In this document: positions 35,901 through 44,259 of the stretch, piece after piece
Layout: each line of letters begins with the position of its first letter
Numbering within the stretch: position 1 is the first letter of the stretch
Source: Polynucleobacter sp.
Lineage (GTDB): Bacteria; Pseudomonadota; Gammaproteobacteria; Burkholderiales; Burkholderiaceae_D
DNA length: 64,000 bases
Direction of reading: 5' to 3'
Assembly: GCA_021737945.1 (NCBI GenBank)
Contig: JAIPCX010000009.1
Coordinates: 1-64,000, forward strand
Notes under the pieces: model-generated
What the model was told of the DNA's origin: nothing
What the model saw: only the letters and a program-made list of their open reading frames with translations
Databases searched by the model: none
Position numbers and translations under genes: made by a program

Positions 35901-38900
35901 ACAGCAATAGAAACACGTGATCTGGTGGTGTTGGGTTCAGAGAACGTCAACTTTATGAATAGCGTTCAGATTGCTGCATTAACGACAACACAGATTGCAA
36001 TAATGACTAGCCAGCAACTGTCAGCTATTAATAGTGATGATGTTCGCGGCTTCACTACTGATCAATTGGGTGCCTTGTTAACAACGCAAATCTACGGTCT
36101 GGCAAGTCAGAACATAGACAACTTATCTTCAGCGCAAGTGAGTGGTTTTTCAACGCTATTTATTGCTGCATTGACAACGGATCAGTTGAATGCGATTAGC
36201 TCAGAAGATATTAAGGGTCTGACAACTACGCAAATTATTGCATTGACTACGACTCAAGTTGCTGCATTGGATTCTCAGTCATTGGGCGGATTGTTAACTA
36301 ACCAGTGGGCAGCATTTGAAACCCGTGATGTTGCAGCTTTGACGTCTGATCAGTTCACCCTTGGTGCATCTTCGGTTCAGTTGGCAGCCTTGACTACCGA
36401 TCAGATAGTTGCAATGACATCCCAGCAGCTATCAGGATTGTCAGCAGTTCAAGTTTCTGGATTGACTACAAATCAAGTTTCGGCGATCGAAACTCGTGAT
36501 TTGATTTTTGGATTCGCATCTAACCAGATAACTGCATTGGGTTCAGCTCAAGTTATTGCATTAACTACTGATACTGTTAGTAGGTTTAACTCTCTGCAGC
36601 TGCAAGGTATTGACAGCATCGATCTTTCGGTAATGACAACTAACCAGATTGCAGTGCTGTCCACCGCAGCTGCGGCTTACATTACATCGGTTCAGGTTGA
36701 TGCTTTAACGACCGCGCAAGTTAGCGTACTTTCTGCAAACACTATTGATTTGTGGACTACTGCTCAAGTGTCGATGCTGGCTAGCGCTGAGATGGTTGCG
36801 CTTACTACTGCATCCATGGCCGTCTTTGATTCGTTGCAACTTCTGGCTGTTTCAAGCGATGAGATATCAGTTTTGACAACGGCGCAGATTGCTTCTATAT
36901 CAACTGCTGCAATGGCGTACATAAATTCAACCCAGGTCGACGGATTGACGACAGCACAAGTTGCTGTGTTGTCTGCAAACACTATCGATTTATTGACTTC
37001 TGCCCAGGTGTCGATGTTGACTAGTGCTGAAATGCTTGCGTTGACTACGGCACAATTGGCGGTGTTTGATTCGCTGCAACTCTTGGCTGTGACAAGCGAT
37101 GAATTGGCGGTGTTGACAACGGCTCAGATTGCTTCGATACCTACTGCAGCAATGGGTTACCTCGTATCATTCCAAGTCGATGCATTGACAACGGCACAAA
37201 TTTCCGCGCTGTCTGCGAACACAATCGACTTGTGGTCTACGCAAAACATCTCGGTTTTACTTAGCTCCGAGATGATTGCGCTGACTACAGCTCAGCTAGC
37301 GGTATTTGATTCAATGCAGCTCTTGGCTGTTACCAGCGATGAATTGGCGGTCTTGACGACTGCCCAGATCGCTTCGATATCGACTGCTGCACTGGGTTAT
37401 ATTGTCTCAACTCAGGTTGATGGATTGTCTGCAGCTCAATTAGCGGTGGTGTCGGCGAACACGATCGACTTGTGGACTTCACAAAACATTTCAGTGTTGA
37501 CAAGTACTGATATGGCTTCAATGACTACAGCTCAGTTTGCGGTATTTGATTCATTGCAACTCTTAGCTATCTCAAGTCTTACATTATCGACTTTGACCAC
37601 GGCCCAGATTGCCGCGATACCTACTGCTGCAATGGGTTACCTGACTTCAATCCAAGTCGACGGTTTAACTGCGACCCAAATTGCAGTACTGTCAGCAAAC
37701 ACAATTGACATGTTTGATTCAGTAACTATATCGATGTTGTTGAGTTCCGAAATGGTTGCTCTAACAACAGCGCAGTTAGCAGTATTTGATTCATTGCAAC
37801 TCCAGGCGGTCGCTAGTGATGAACTGACGGTCTTGACGACTGCCCAGATCGCTGCGATACCTACTGCTGCACTGGGTTATATTGTCTCAACTCAGGTTGA
37901 TGGATTGTCTGCAACTCAATTAGCGGTGGTGTCGGCGAACACGATCGACTTGTGGACTTCACAAAACATTTCAGTTTTGACAAGTACTGATATGGCTTCA
38001 ATGACTACAGCTCAGTTTGCGGTATTTGATTCATTGCAACTCTTAGCTATCTCAAGTCTTACATTATCGACTTTGACCACGGCCCAGGTTGCTGCTTTAC
38101 CGACCGCTGCAATGGGTTATCTGAGTTCTACGCAGGTTGATGGTTTAACTTCTTCGCAGGTTGCTGTCCTGTCAGCGAACACTATTGATTTGTGGACAAG
38201 TAACAATGTGTCTATGTTGACAAGTGTAGAGCTTGCTGTACTGACAACGGCTCAGATTGCAGTATTTGATTCGTTGCAGCTCCAGTCGCTGACAAGTACT
38301 GAGTTGAGCTATCTGACTACATTCCAAGTTAGTGCGTTGACTTCATCAGTCTTCCAGAACCTAACTTCTGTTACGTTAACTGGATTGGGATCAGCTCAGA
38401 TTGCTGCATTAGGTGACCAGTACGGTAACTTGTCTTCAACTGCTCTCGATTACATTTTCAGTCAACAGATCAGGGCGCTTGGATTACAAAGTGCTTTAAC
38501 TAAATGGGGCTTTGTCACTCCAGTTGTATTAGATCTGGACGGTAACGGCATCCAAACCACAACCGCTGAAAACGGCGTAACTTTCGACATCAATAACGAT
38601 GGCAAGGCTGACCAGACAGCATGGGTTGCACGTGGTGATGGCTTGCTAGTCCGTGACATCAACAAAGACGGTCAGATCAACAACGGTAGTGAGTTGTTCG
38701 GTTCGGCAACGTCCTTGGGTAAGGGTATGACAGCAGCGGATGGTTACGTAGCGATGCGTGCCTTGGATACCAATAACGATGGTGTCTTGGATGCAAACGA
38801 TGCAGCCTTCGGTGAGTTAATGGTCTGGACTGATATCGATGGTAACGGTATTACTGGTTCTAACGAGTTGACTAACTTGTCTGATCTGGGAATCAACTCG

Positions 38901-39347
38901 ATCTCCTTGAATGCGACTAAGTCGACACAGACCAACAACGGTAACTTGATTGGATTGATGGGTAGCTACACAACGACCGATGGCAAAACACATACCATGG
39001 GCGACGTGTGGTTCCAGACCGATGCAGCAGGTGATCGCGTGTTTGATCTGGCGGCCATCGCTAAAGCAGCGGGCACATCGAAGGTTGATATGTCCAACGC
39101 ACAAGCCGATACGCTGAAAGTGACTCTGGCTGATGTCTTGGCAGTGGGCACACCGGATATCCTGAGCGGCACCTCAACGGTGACCATCACGGGTGATTCG
39201 GGAGACGTGGTCCAACTGACAGGTTCGGCTGGTGCAGGATGGAGCTTGGCTGGAACGCAGACCGATGGAGCAGATACCTACATGGTCTACGTGAACCAGA
39301 ATGCTCACCTGATGGTTAACGACAAGATTCACCTGATCATTAACTAA
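29931..39347 (+). CDS. Giant octapeptide-repeat surface protein, type I secreted
   Basis: A 3138-residue protein with no Sec signal and, on reading the whole translation, no cysteine. Residues from about 10 to 2850 are some 350 octapeptide repeats with consensus near A-L-T-T-A-Q-I/V-A, occasionally stretched to nine residues, punctuated by acidic octads such as AIETRDVA. The last part of the array (36631-38310) is seven copies of an 80-residue unit. From residue 2868 a calcium-binding module follows, with EF-hand-like loops DLDGNGIQ, DINNDGKAD, DINKDGQIN, DTNNDGVLD and DIDGNGITG. The final about 75 residues (VTLADVLAVGTPDILSG to HLMVNDKIHLIIN) resemble C-terminal type I secretion regions. The next gene, 10 bases on, is a type I ABC exporter. 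I infer an S-layer-like or adhesive surface protein; the exact family is unknown to me. Confidence 0.85.
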   Translation: MATTSTSISNLTQALITALTTADIVDLTAVQAGTFSATQASYLSATQIAAFENDDIAKLTLSNLSASQVAGITKDQSPVLSAAQVAAIGASAISGMVTAAFSTLTTTQTVALTTAQIAGLSATQMGVMTEDQLGKITAAQIARVPVASLQAMSTAQISFLNTASVSGLTTAQVKGIYTNQIGALDTRIVAALTTAQITALSNDNIAAGLSTAQIVSMAATQIASLATAQLSKFTTLQMLALETTDLNALTTAQVIALATDQTRALATNQVAALNTKQVNTLATKNIYTLTTDQVAALTTVQVLGLATSQIAAFETHQVAAISDADIAILTTAQVSAFETKDIAGGLVTSQIAALLTSQIAAMSTAQVTRLTTIQVQTLAAADIAAMSTAQVASLGTDHFVAMTTDQVAAITTLGVVNLQTADVAALTTSSIVALSSSQVAVLTTAGLGVLSTAQTAAIETRDIAVLNTAQIAALRTFNVSTLTTDQLVALTTSQISSVTTAALISIATANISAIDAADVARMTTAQIAALTTNQAAAMSTAQFAALTTVQISRVTTADLAQFGTDDVAVLASSQIANLTTAQITSMSSTQVSNFVDSGISSLNTLQIASLATTQMSGLTTSQIVALSTAQVASVSTLNISLLQTSQIASIETRDVAQLTTRQIQSLGSAQINVMSTAQVGALKTAQVRAIETVDVNGFSTAQMVALSTAQVTALATSQLLLLNTLQISAMETRDVAAMGTAQISRISSLQLSSMTTDQLNSLSTLSLSVLQTAATSGMTTAQVSAFTTTQVRALTTIQIATFGSAQYAALPTASLSLFGTAQLATVTTANIAGLTTDQIAALSATQVANLTTSQLNAMSTSQIRAIETADFTSLTTRQIASLSTDDVVALRTNQISLLNTAQIGLLATNGIANLTTDQLVALSATQFANLATKQIVTLASNQVAAIETADIGSVTTAGISTITTAAIVGLTTAQMVAMTAAQLSALKTAQFSLLTTDDLVAIETADISSLTTAQLRTLGSASVSVLSVEQIAKVTTAQVSGLTTAALQGLTTAGASTLTAAQVGVMSTAQFIYMTSAQGNALGTAAIAGLTTAQMSAFLLNTTSTIALATAQFSSITTANMALFSTLNLTNMTTAPLNSLTNYGTNQVAAINTFAMSAISSGAMNTMTTAQVGTLSTAQVAVLNTAAISFGVTTAQLASLSATQVANLSTATIATLASNQVAGIETADIGSLTTRQLAALTTATALGLTTDQIVNLTTDQFGALKTAQMIALTTAQIRALETRDVAALSTAQIVAFSSGQMVLGLSTAQLGVLSASQIAVITTDDISVMTTTQFAGFSAAQVGSLVTAEINVMASAQIGALATSAISSLTTAAMTFISTDSLKGLTTDQVVALNTTQIGSITTAQVTFLTSAQIGAIETADIVGLETRDIAALTSNQVAGLTTSQFVGMAAGQISAITTDDINLSFTTLQVAGLSAAQVASLSTAQFSAMTSSQFRAIETIDFSSLTTAQISTFSSFALANLVTDQLRVMTTAQIASLGTAVVSALTSDEAVALSTAQLSSLTTAQVVAIGSYPISWFNTANMSSLTTAQIGVLTTQQINNLTTEQIAQLSATQAGVITTVQTTGITSREVSVMNTAQISALTTAAISAVSSYGISGITTTQVGGINTAQIGALTTYQFSLVNTAQFAALGTAQMSVLSTAAITVIDSVDFAALSSAQISALSVGAIAAMTTQQVFGLSSDIIGLTTAQIVALTTAAAANLTTDQFNQFGTAQIAAFETRDLIQIASAAITVLESVQFGVLNTAQVAILTTQQVFSISSAEVVGLTTDAIVTLSTAQFAGMSTNQFLSLTTAQLAAIETRDLVQVLSSGIAGLTSSQLSVLTTDQVSRLTSIQVSAIESADIVGMTTAQLASLTTVNVSGIATQNIQNLTTAQISGFSTTAIAGMLVSQIAAIESIDAAKLTTDQLVALTTAQFSAVVSQAIYGFTTNQITAIETRDLVVLGSENVNFMNSVQIAALTTTQIAIMTSQQLSAINSDDVRGFTTDQLGALLTTQIYGLASQNIDNLSSAQVSGFSTLFIAALTTDQLNAISSEDIKGLTTTQIIALTTTQVAALDSQSLGGLLTNQWAAFETRDVAALTSDQFTLGASSVQLAALTTDQIVAMTSQQLSGLSAVQVSGLTTNQVSAIETRDLIFGFASNQITALGSAQVIALTTDTVSRFNSLQLQGIDSIDLSVMTTNQIAVLSTAAAAYITSVQVDALTTAQVSVLSANTIDLWTTAQVSMLASAEMVALTTASMAVFDSLQLLAVSSDEISVLTTAQIASISTAAMAYINSTQVDGLTTAQVAVLSANTIDLLTSAQVSMLTSAEMLALTTAQLAVFDSLQLLAVTSDELAVLTTAQIASIPTAAMGYLVSFQVDALTTAQISALSANTIDLWSTQNISVLLSSEMIALTTAQLAVFDSMQLLAVTSDELAVLTTAQIASISTAALGYIVSTQVDGLSAAQLAVVSANTIDLWTSQNISVLTSTDMASMTTAQFAVFDSLQLLAISSLTLSTLTTAQIAAIPTAAMGYLTSIQVDGLTATQIAVLSANTIDMFDSVTISMLLSSEMVALTTAQLAVFDSLQLQAVASDELTVLTTAQIAAIPTAALGYIVSTQVDGLSATQLAVVSANTIDLWTSQNISVLTSTDMASMTTAQFAVFDSLQLLAISSLTLSTLTTAQVAALPTAAMGYLSSTQVDGLTSSQVAVLSANTIDLWTSNNVSMLTSVELAVLTTAQIAVFDSLQLQSLTSTELSYLTTFQVSALTSSVFQNLTSVTLTGLGSAQIAALGDQYGNLSSTALDYIFSQQIRALGLQSALTKWGFVTPVVLDLDGNGIQTTTAENGVTFDINNDGKADQTAWVARGDGLLVRDINKDGQINNGSELFGSATSLGKGMTAADGYVAMRALDTNNDGVLDANDAAFGELMVWTDIDGNGITGSNELTNLSDLGINSISLNATKSTQTNNGNLIGLMGSYTTTDGKTHTMGDVWFQTDAAGDRVFDLAAIAKAAGTSKVDMSNAQADTLKVTLADVLAVGTPDILSGTSTVTITGDSGDVVQLTGSAGAGWSLAGTQTDGADTYMVYVNQNAHLMVNDKIHLIIN
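36631..38310 (+). repeat. Seven tandem 240-bp super-repeats within the giant gene
   Basis: The unit is 80 residues (ten octads) and exactly 240 bp. Units start at 36631, 36871, 37111, 37351, 37591, 37831 and 38071, each marked by the motif SANTIDL and later FDSLQL. Units 4 and 6 are nearly identical: 37383-37607 and 37863-38087 differ at only two of 225 positions, while adjacent units diverge more. This points to recent recombination or gene conversion within the array. Confidence 0.92.
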
Positions 39348-39357
39348 GGAAAGCATC

Positions 39358-41559
39358 ATGAATCACCCTGGCGGCTCTCGCTTTGAAGCGAGGCCGGCAG
39401 AAACGGATAGTCTGTTGCAAACCCTACTTGGGGTTTGCAACAGATACGGAGTCCAGAAGTCAGCTGCCTCATTTTTGGCAGGTTTACCGAGTACAGAACG
39501 GCTGTCTGTAGAGCACGGAACTCGTGCAATGCATGCGGCCGGTTTTGCTGTAAAACTGGTTAAACGCGATCCATCCACTCTGCCTAATGAATTACTGCCT
39601 GCTGTATTATTAAACAAAGACGGTACGGCTTTCACGCTACTCAGCATCGACCATGGCCGCTCTGGCCCACGCTTTGAAATTCATGAAGCGGGACCGTCGG
39701 AACAAATAAAAGTGATGACCTTGGCTGAACTACGCCAGCATCATGGTGGTCATTGCATGCTGATCAAACAGCTTCCCAAAGCAGGCGAAGCCGGCGGAGA
39801 AGACGAAAAAGAAGAAGTCGGTTCGAAATGGCTGTGGCAAGCCGTTTGGCGCTACCGCCGTTATTACTACGACAGTATTCTTGCGGCAGTACTTATCAAC
39901 GTGTTGTCCACGTTTGCTGGATTGTTCGCAATCCATGTCTACGACCGCGTAATTCCATTAAAAGCGTATTCCACATTGTGGACTTTAGTGGTCGGTGTAG
40001 TTATTGCTTTGTTGTTCGAAGCAGCCACCCGACAAATACGTGATTACCTAATGGATTTGGCGGCTCGTAAAGCTGATATCACTCTTTCGACCACATTGTT
40101 TCGACAAGCGCTCGGTTTGCGTTTAGAAAACGCACCGCCGAACTCAGGCGCGTTTGCCCATCAAGTGCGGCAATTTGAAACCGTAAGAGATTTTGGTACA
40201 TCGGCCTGTATGGGCATCGTGACCGACTTGCCGTTTGGTTTGCTATTCATTTCTATGATCTTCATAGTGGCTGGACAACTTGCGATAGTGCCGTTGGTTG
40301 GCATTATGGTATCGATGCTGTTTGCGTTGTTAACGCAGCCCGCTCTGTATCGTTATATGTTGCTCACCTACCGTGATCAGGCACAGATGATGGGCGTGCT
40401 GATCGAATCAATCGAAGGTATTGAGACTCTCCGCGTTACAGGTGCATCCGGCATCATGACCAAGCGTTATGAAGATTTAGCCGCTACATCGGCGTTTTCA
40501 GGTATGCGGTTCCGCATCTTGTCCAATATCGTTGGCACATTAGCCAGCATGATCCAACAAGCGCAAAACATTATTTTGTTGGTGTGGGGCGTTTACCTGA
40601 TTCACTCGGGAGAAATTACCACCGGTGCGCTAGTAGGTAGCATTATGTTTGCCGGTCGTGCAACGGCACCATTCATGCAATTCATCGGTTTGGCCACGCA
40701 ATGGCAAAGCGCTAAAACAGCGATGGATGGCCTAAACACGTTAATGAATGCACCGCAAGAGCGAGATCCAGCGCGCTCGTATTTGCAAAAACCAACCATG
40801 GATGGCCGCATTGAGGTGAGTAAGTTGGGCTTTGCGTACCCATCCACCGGTAGCCACACTGCGCCGATCGCACTCAAAGATGTCAGTCTAAAAATTGATG
40901 AAGGCGAGCGCGTGGCCTTCGTCGGAAAAATCGGTAGTGGCAAATCAACGCTGTTGCGAATGATCGCTGGCTTGTATTTGCCTATCGAAGGCCAAGTCAA
41001 AATGGATGGCATCGATATACGCCAGATTGACCCCGTTGATTTTCGAAATCAAATTGGCTATGTGACGCAAGATCTCAGATTATTCCGCGGCACGTTAAGA
41101 GAAAACATTTTCTTAGGTCGACCAGCAGCAACGATGGAAGCGTTTTTAGAAGTGGTCGCATTGACTGGTTTAGATAAAATCGCCGACGCCCATCCGATGG
41201 GATTTGATATGCCGATTCTGGCGGGGGGTATTGGTTTGTCGGGTGGTCAGCGTCAGTTAGTGGCGTTGGCACGCGCTTTGGTAACCAGTCCTAAGGTATT
41301 ACTGATGGATGAACCAACCAGTGCGATGGACATGCAATCCGAGGCCCAATTTACTCAACGACTGGATGCCATCGTTAACAACCGTACTGTCATTATCGTG
41401 ACTCACCGTCCGTCATTGTTAAAAGTAGTGGATCGTATTGTGGTGATGGATAACGCTCGCTTAGTGGCTGACGGCCCTAAAGAAAAAATTCTAGCGATGT
41501 TGTCCGGATCAACGGCGATTAGCCAAGAAGGCACGGCACTGGAGCGGGGAGAGCATTAA
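39358..41559 (+). CDS. Type I secretion ABC transporter with degenerate C39-like domain (LapB/HlyB-type)
   Basis: A 733-residue exporter. The N-terminal about 140 residues resemble a C39-like domain, but no cysteine appears at the catalytic position (NRYGVQKSAASFLAGLP), so it should bind rather than cut the substrate. The membrane domain (about 165-460) and ATPase follow: Walker A GKIGSGKSTLL, signature LSGGQRQLVALARA, Walker B VLLMDEPTSAMD, H-loop VTHRPS. It begins 10 bases after the giant gene, so it is the natural exporter for it. It overlaps the HlyD gene by one base. Confidence 0.92.
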   Translation: MNHPGGSRFEARPAETDSLLQTLLGVCNRYGVQKSAASFLAGLPSTERLSVEHGTRAMHAAGFAVKLVKRDPSTLPNELLPAVLLNKDGTAFTLLSIDHGRSGPRFEIHEAGPSEQIKVMTLAELRQHHGGHCMLIKQLPKAGEAGGEDEKEEVGSKWLWQAVWRYRRYYYDSILAAVLINVLSTFAGLFAIHVYDRVIPLKAYSTLWTLVVGVVIALLFEAATRQIRDYLMDLAARKADITLSTTLFRQALGLRLENAPPNSGAFAHQVRQFETVRDFGTSACMGIVTDLPFGLLFISMIFIVAGQLAIVPLVGIMVSMLFALLTQPALYRYMLLTYRDQAQMMGVLIESIEGIETLRVTGASGIMTKRYEDLAATSAFSGMRFRILSNIVGTLASMIQQAQNIILLVWGVYLIHSGEITTGALVGSIMFAGRATAPFMQFIGLATQWQSAKTAMDGLNTLMNAPQERDPARSYLQKPTMDGRIEVSKLGFAYPSTGSHTAPIALKDVSLKIDEGERVAFVGKIGSGKSTLLRMIAGLYLPIEGQVKMDGIDIRQIDPVDFRNQIGYVTQDLRLFRGTLRENIFLGRPAATMEAFLEVVALTGLDKIADAHPMGFDMPILAGGIGLSGGQRQLVALARALVTSPKVLLMDEPTSAMDMQSEAQFTQRLDAIVNNRTVIIVTHRPSLLKVVDRIVVMDNARLVADGPKEKILAMLSGSTAISQEGTALERGEH

Positions 41560-42842
41560 TGAAACCCAAATCCCTGCACGACCTCGACAAAATTTCGCCG
41601 TGGTATGTTGATTTTGCCTTTTGGCGTAAATGGAAAAAACGCATCAGCGGCTCCGATCTTGAGTACATGGATAACGTCAGCGAGGCGTTGTTAGCGCAAT
41701 CGACTCCTGCATCGTCTGCATTTTTGTATTTAATGATTGCGCTCACTGTGATTGCCGTGACTTGGGCGAGCACTTCCAAAGTAGATGAAGTCACACAAGC
41801 CGAAGCTAGAGTAATAACGTCTAACCGTGATCAGGTCGTTAACAGTTTAGAGGGCGGTCTACTTGCTGCCATGCTGGTCTCAGAAGGTGACACAGTCACT
41901 AAAGGACAAGCCATCGTTCAACTTGAACCAACACGGTTTGAGAGTCAGTACGCGGAAGGTATGTCAAAGCAAATAGCGCTGAAAGCTGCTTTATCAAGAG
42001 CCCGATCTGAGGCACTGAATCAGACATTAAGTTTTCCGCCCGAGGTACTCGCTTATCGAGCCATCGTAGAAAACGAAACGCGCAACCACTTGGCGAAGAA
42101 AAAAATGATGGATGAATCGGTGGTGTCTTTACGCAAAAGCGTGGACATGATTTCGAATGAAATTCAAATTTCGCAAAAGCTGTCAGAGCAGGGTTTGTTT
42201 TCGGTTGTGGAATTATCGCGCTTACGTCGCCAAGAAAACGATCTCAACCAGCAAATTACAGAGCGCTTAAATAAATTTCGTGCAGACGCTAATGCTGAAG
42301 TAGTGCGTATTGAGAACGAGCTCTCACAATTAAAACCAAATCTAAATGCGCGTCGTGACACCTACGATCGTACAACCTTACGCGCACCGGTTAATGGCAT
42401 AGTAAAAAACATACGCATGACTACTCTGGGCGCGGCAGTACCAGGCGGCGCGCCAATATTAGATATTGTTCCTGTCGATGCTAAACTGTTGCTAGATGCA
42501 CGCCTAGATCCAAAAGACATCTCTTACATAAAACAGGGATTGCCAGTAACTATAAAAATGGCCGCATTTGACACAGCCATTTATGGTGAATTAAAAGGCA
42601 GCGTGGTGTTGATCAGTCCAGATACATTTAGGGAAGATGCACGGAGCGCGGATGGCCAATCGGCTGCGTACTACCGCGTGTTGATTGAGAGCGAAATCGA
42701 TAAAAATGATCCTCGTCAAAAAAAGATGGTGATTATTCCTGGGATGACCGCCACCGCGCAAATTAAGACAGGTGCTAAAACCGTTATGCAGTATTTGATC
42801 AAACCGATCTACAAAGCAAAAGAAGCGTTCCGCGAACGTTAA
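41559..42842 (+). CDS. HlyD-family periplasmic adaptor (type I secretion, second set)
   Basis: A 427-residue membrane fusion protein with one membrane helix (AFLYLMIALTVIAVTWAST), a lipoyl half (DQVVNSLEGGLLAAMLVSEGDTV), a long coiled-coil hairpin and the APVNGIVKNIRMTTLGAAVPGG half-motif. The C-terminal beta-barrel ends in ITAQIKTGAKTVMQYLI-like sequence typical of LapC and HlyD. The start shares one base with the stop of the ABC gene (TAATG). It couples the LapB-type exporter to the TolC-like protein that follows. Confidence 0.92.
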   Translation: MKPKSLHDLDKISPWYVDFAFWRKWKKRISGSDLEYMDNVSEALLAQSTPASSAFLYLMIALTVIAVTWASTSKVDEVTQAEARVITSNRDQVVNSLEGGLLAAMLVSEGDTVTKGQAIVQLEPTRFESQYAEGMSKQIALKAALSRARSEALNQTLSFPPEVLAYRAIVENETRNHLAKKKMMDESVVSLRKSVDMISNEIQISQKLSEQGLFSVVELSRLRRQENDLNQQITERLNKFRADANAEVVRIENELSQLKPNLNARRDTYDRTTLRAPVNGIVKNIRMTTLGAAVPGGAPILDIVPVDAKLLLDARLDPKDISYIKQGLPVTIKMAAFDTAIYGELKGSVVLISPDTFREDARSADGQSAAYYRVLIESEIDKNDPRQKKMVIIPGMTATAQIKTGAKTVMQYLIKPIYKAKEAFRER

Positions 42843-42867
42843 GATCTGGTCTCACATTCTGTGCACA

Positions 42868-44259
42868 ATGAAAACATTCAAGCGTACCGCGTGGTTAGCA
42901 GCATTCATATCAACAGCTTTGTTGTCGCCCTTGGCAACGAACGCTGCAAGCACCGACGACAAAGCCGATGCTGCACCAATGCAGATGACAGATTATCTGC
43001 AATTAAAAAGGTTTAAGGAGATTCCTTCTGCAGGCCGCATAGTCGAATCGAATTTACGCCAAAAAGAAATCATTATTGCTGCCTTAAACTACAGCCCTAC
43101 AGGGCGTGAAGTACTTGCTAGCTTATTGGCAGCAGGACTCGATACCACCGCAGCAAAAGGTGCCAAGTTACCTCAAGTAACTGCAACGGTTCAATCGGCA
43201 ATGACTGAAGGCGATCTTCCGATGGCATCAAAGAATCGCGGAAGCCCTGGCGCTACCTTTCAAGCGTCCTATGTTGTGTACGACTGGGGCCGACTAGATG
43301 CAAATGTAAGAGTTCGTAAAGAAGCAGAAAATTCACTTAGCGCTCGTCAAAATTTGGTAGCACGTCAAGTGGCTTTGGATGCCGTAACCACCTGCCTAGA
43401 GCTAAGCAAACAGCGAGCGCTACTAACCGCGAATATCGATTATGTCGATAAGATCAAAGATTTAGTAAGGCGATTAAATCGAGTAGTTGAATCAGACCCC
43501 GGCCGTGCCGGTGAACTAGTGCAAACAAAATCAAGAATGCTGCAAGCGGATTCATCGATAGAAACGGTCCGCACCAAAGTAACTGAAATTAAGTATCGTT
43601 TAGACCGAATACTCGGATCGAATCAATCGCACCAATGCGATGGTCTTGGACCCAGCCTATTGAATGCGCCTGATCGAAACGATGTACTCGACAGTTTAAA
43701 AATTCATCCGCAAGTCCGAATTGTAGAAGCGGATTATCGACTAAATTTAAACCTTGTCGATCAACTAGCCGCAACACGTAAACCACAAGCCTCGGTCATT
43801 GCAGCGCATGCGCCGGTGTCTTTGGGATTTACGCAAGACTATGCACAATCTGTTACGTTATCCGTAACAGCACCTCTGTATGATGGCAATACACTTAAAT
43901 CATCAGAGCGAGCTTCACTAGAACGCGCCAACGCAGCTCTCGAAAGAAAAGAAGAAACCCTTCGCCAGCTCACCGATGACGTAAAGCAGCGCCATTCACA
44001 AGCCGTGCGTAACTTGGCGCGCGCTGAAGAATATGTCAGCCTGCTAGAGATCAACAAAAAAGTTCGTGATGATTTTTTTGTGCAATGGGTTTCGTTAGGC
44101 CGTCGTTCTTTATTTGAATTGCTAGCCATTGAAGCGGAACAATTTTCTTTAGACACCGGTTATTTCACTACGCTATACGACGGCATGATTGGCGTGGCCT
44201 TTCTGCGCACGACTGCGGGTGAATTGACTATGGATACATTTACGACGAATACACCATGA
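42868..44259 (+). CDS. TolC-family outer membrane protein (type I secretion, second set)
   Basis: A 463-residue outer membrane factor with a signal peptide (WLAAFISTALLSPLATNAAS). The TolC-like coiled coils include ARQVALDAVTTCLELSKQRALL and ERASLERANAALERKEETLRQL, and the VYDWGRLDANV and APLYDGNTLKSS motifs are typical of the outer strands. It completes an ABC-HlyD-TolC triad. It overlaps the GT41 gene by 4 bases (ATGA), linking secretion and glycosylation in one transcript. Confidence 0.88.
   Translation: MKTFKRTAWLAAFISTALLSPLATNAASTDDKADAAPMQMTDYLQLKRFKEIPSAGRIVESNLRQKEIIIAALNYSPTGREVLASLLAAGLDTTAAKGAKLPQVTATVQSAMTEGDLPMASKNRGSPGATFQASYVVYDWGRLDANVRVRKEAENSLSARQNLVARQVALDAVTTCLELSKQRALLTANIDYVDKIKDLVRRLNRVVESDPGRAGELVQTKSRMLQADSSIETVRTKVTEIKYRLDRILGSNQSHQCDGLGPSLLNAPDRNDVLDSLKIHPQVRIVEADYRLNLNLVDQLAATRKPQASVIAAHAPVSLGFTQDYAQSVTLSVTAPLYDGNTLKSSERASLERANAALERKEETLRQLTDDVKQRHSQAVRNLARAEEYVSLLEINKKVRDDFFVQWVSLGRRSLFELLAIEAEQFSLDTGYFTTLYDGMIGVAFLRTTAGELTMDTFTTNTP

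Noticed and set aside
30458-37521. Many minus-strand ORFs inside the giant repeat gene
   Set aside because: The 24-bp repeat period leaves an antisense frame open; the peptides are translated complements of the octads and lack start signals or families.
29960-38480. Regular 24-bp periodicity that could suggest a CRISPR array
   Set aside because: The repeats are degenerate, contiguous, in frame and protein-coding, with no spacers and no cas genes.
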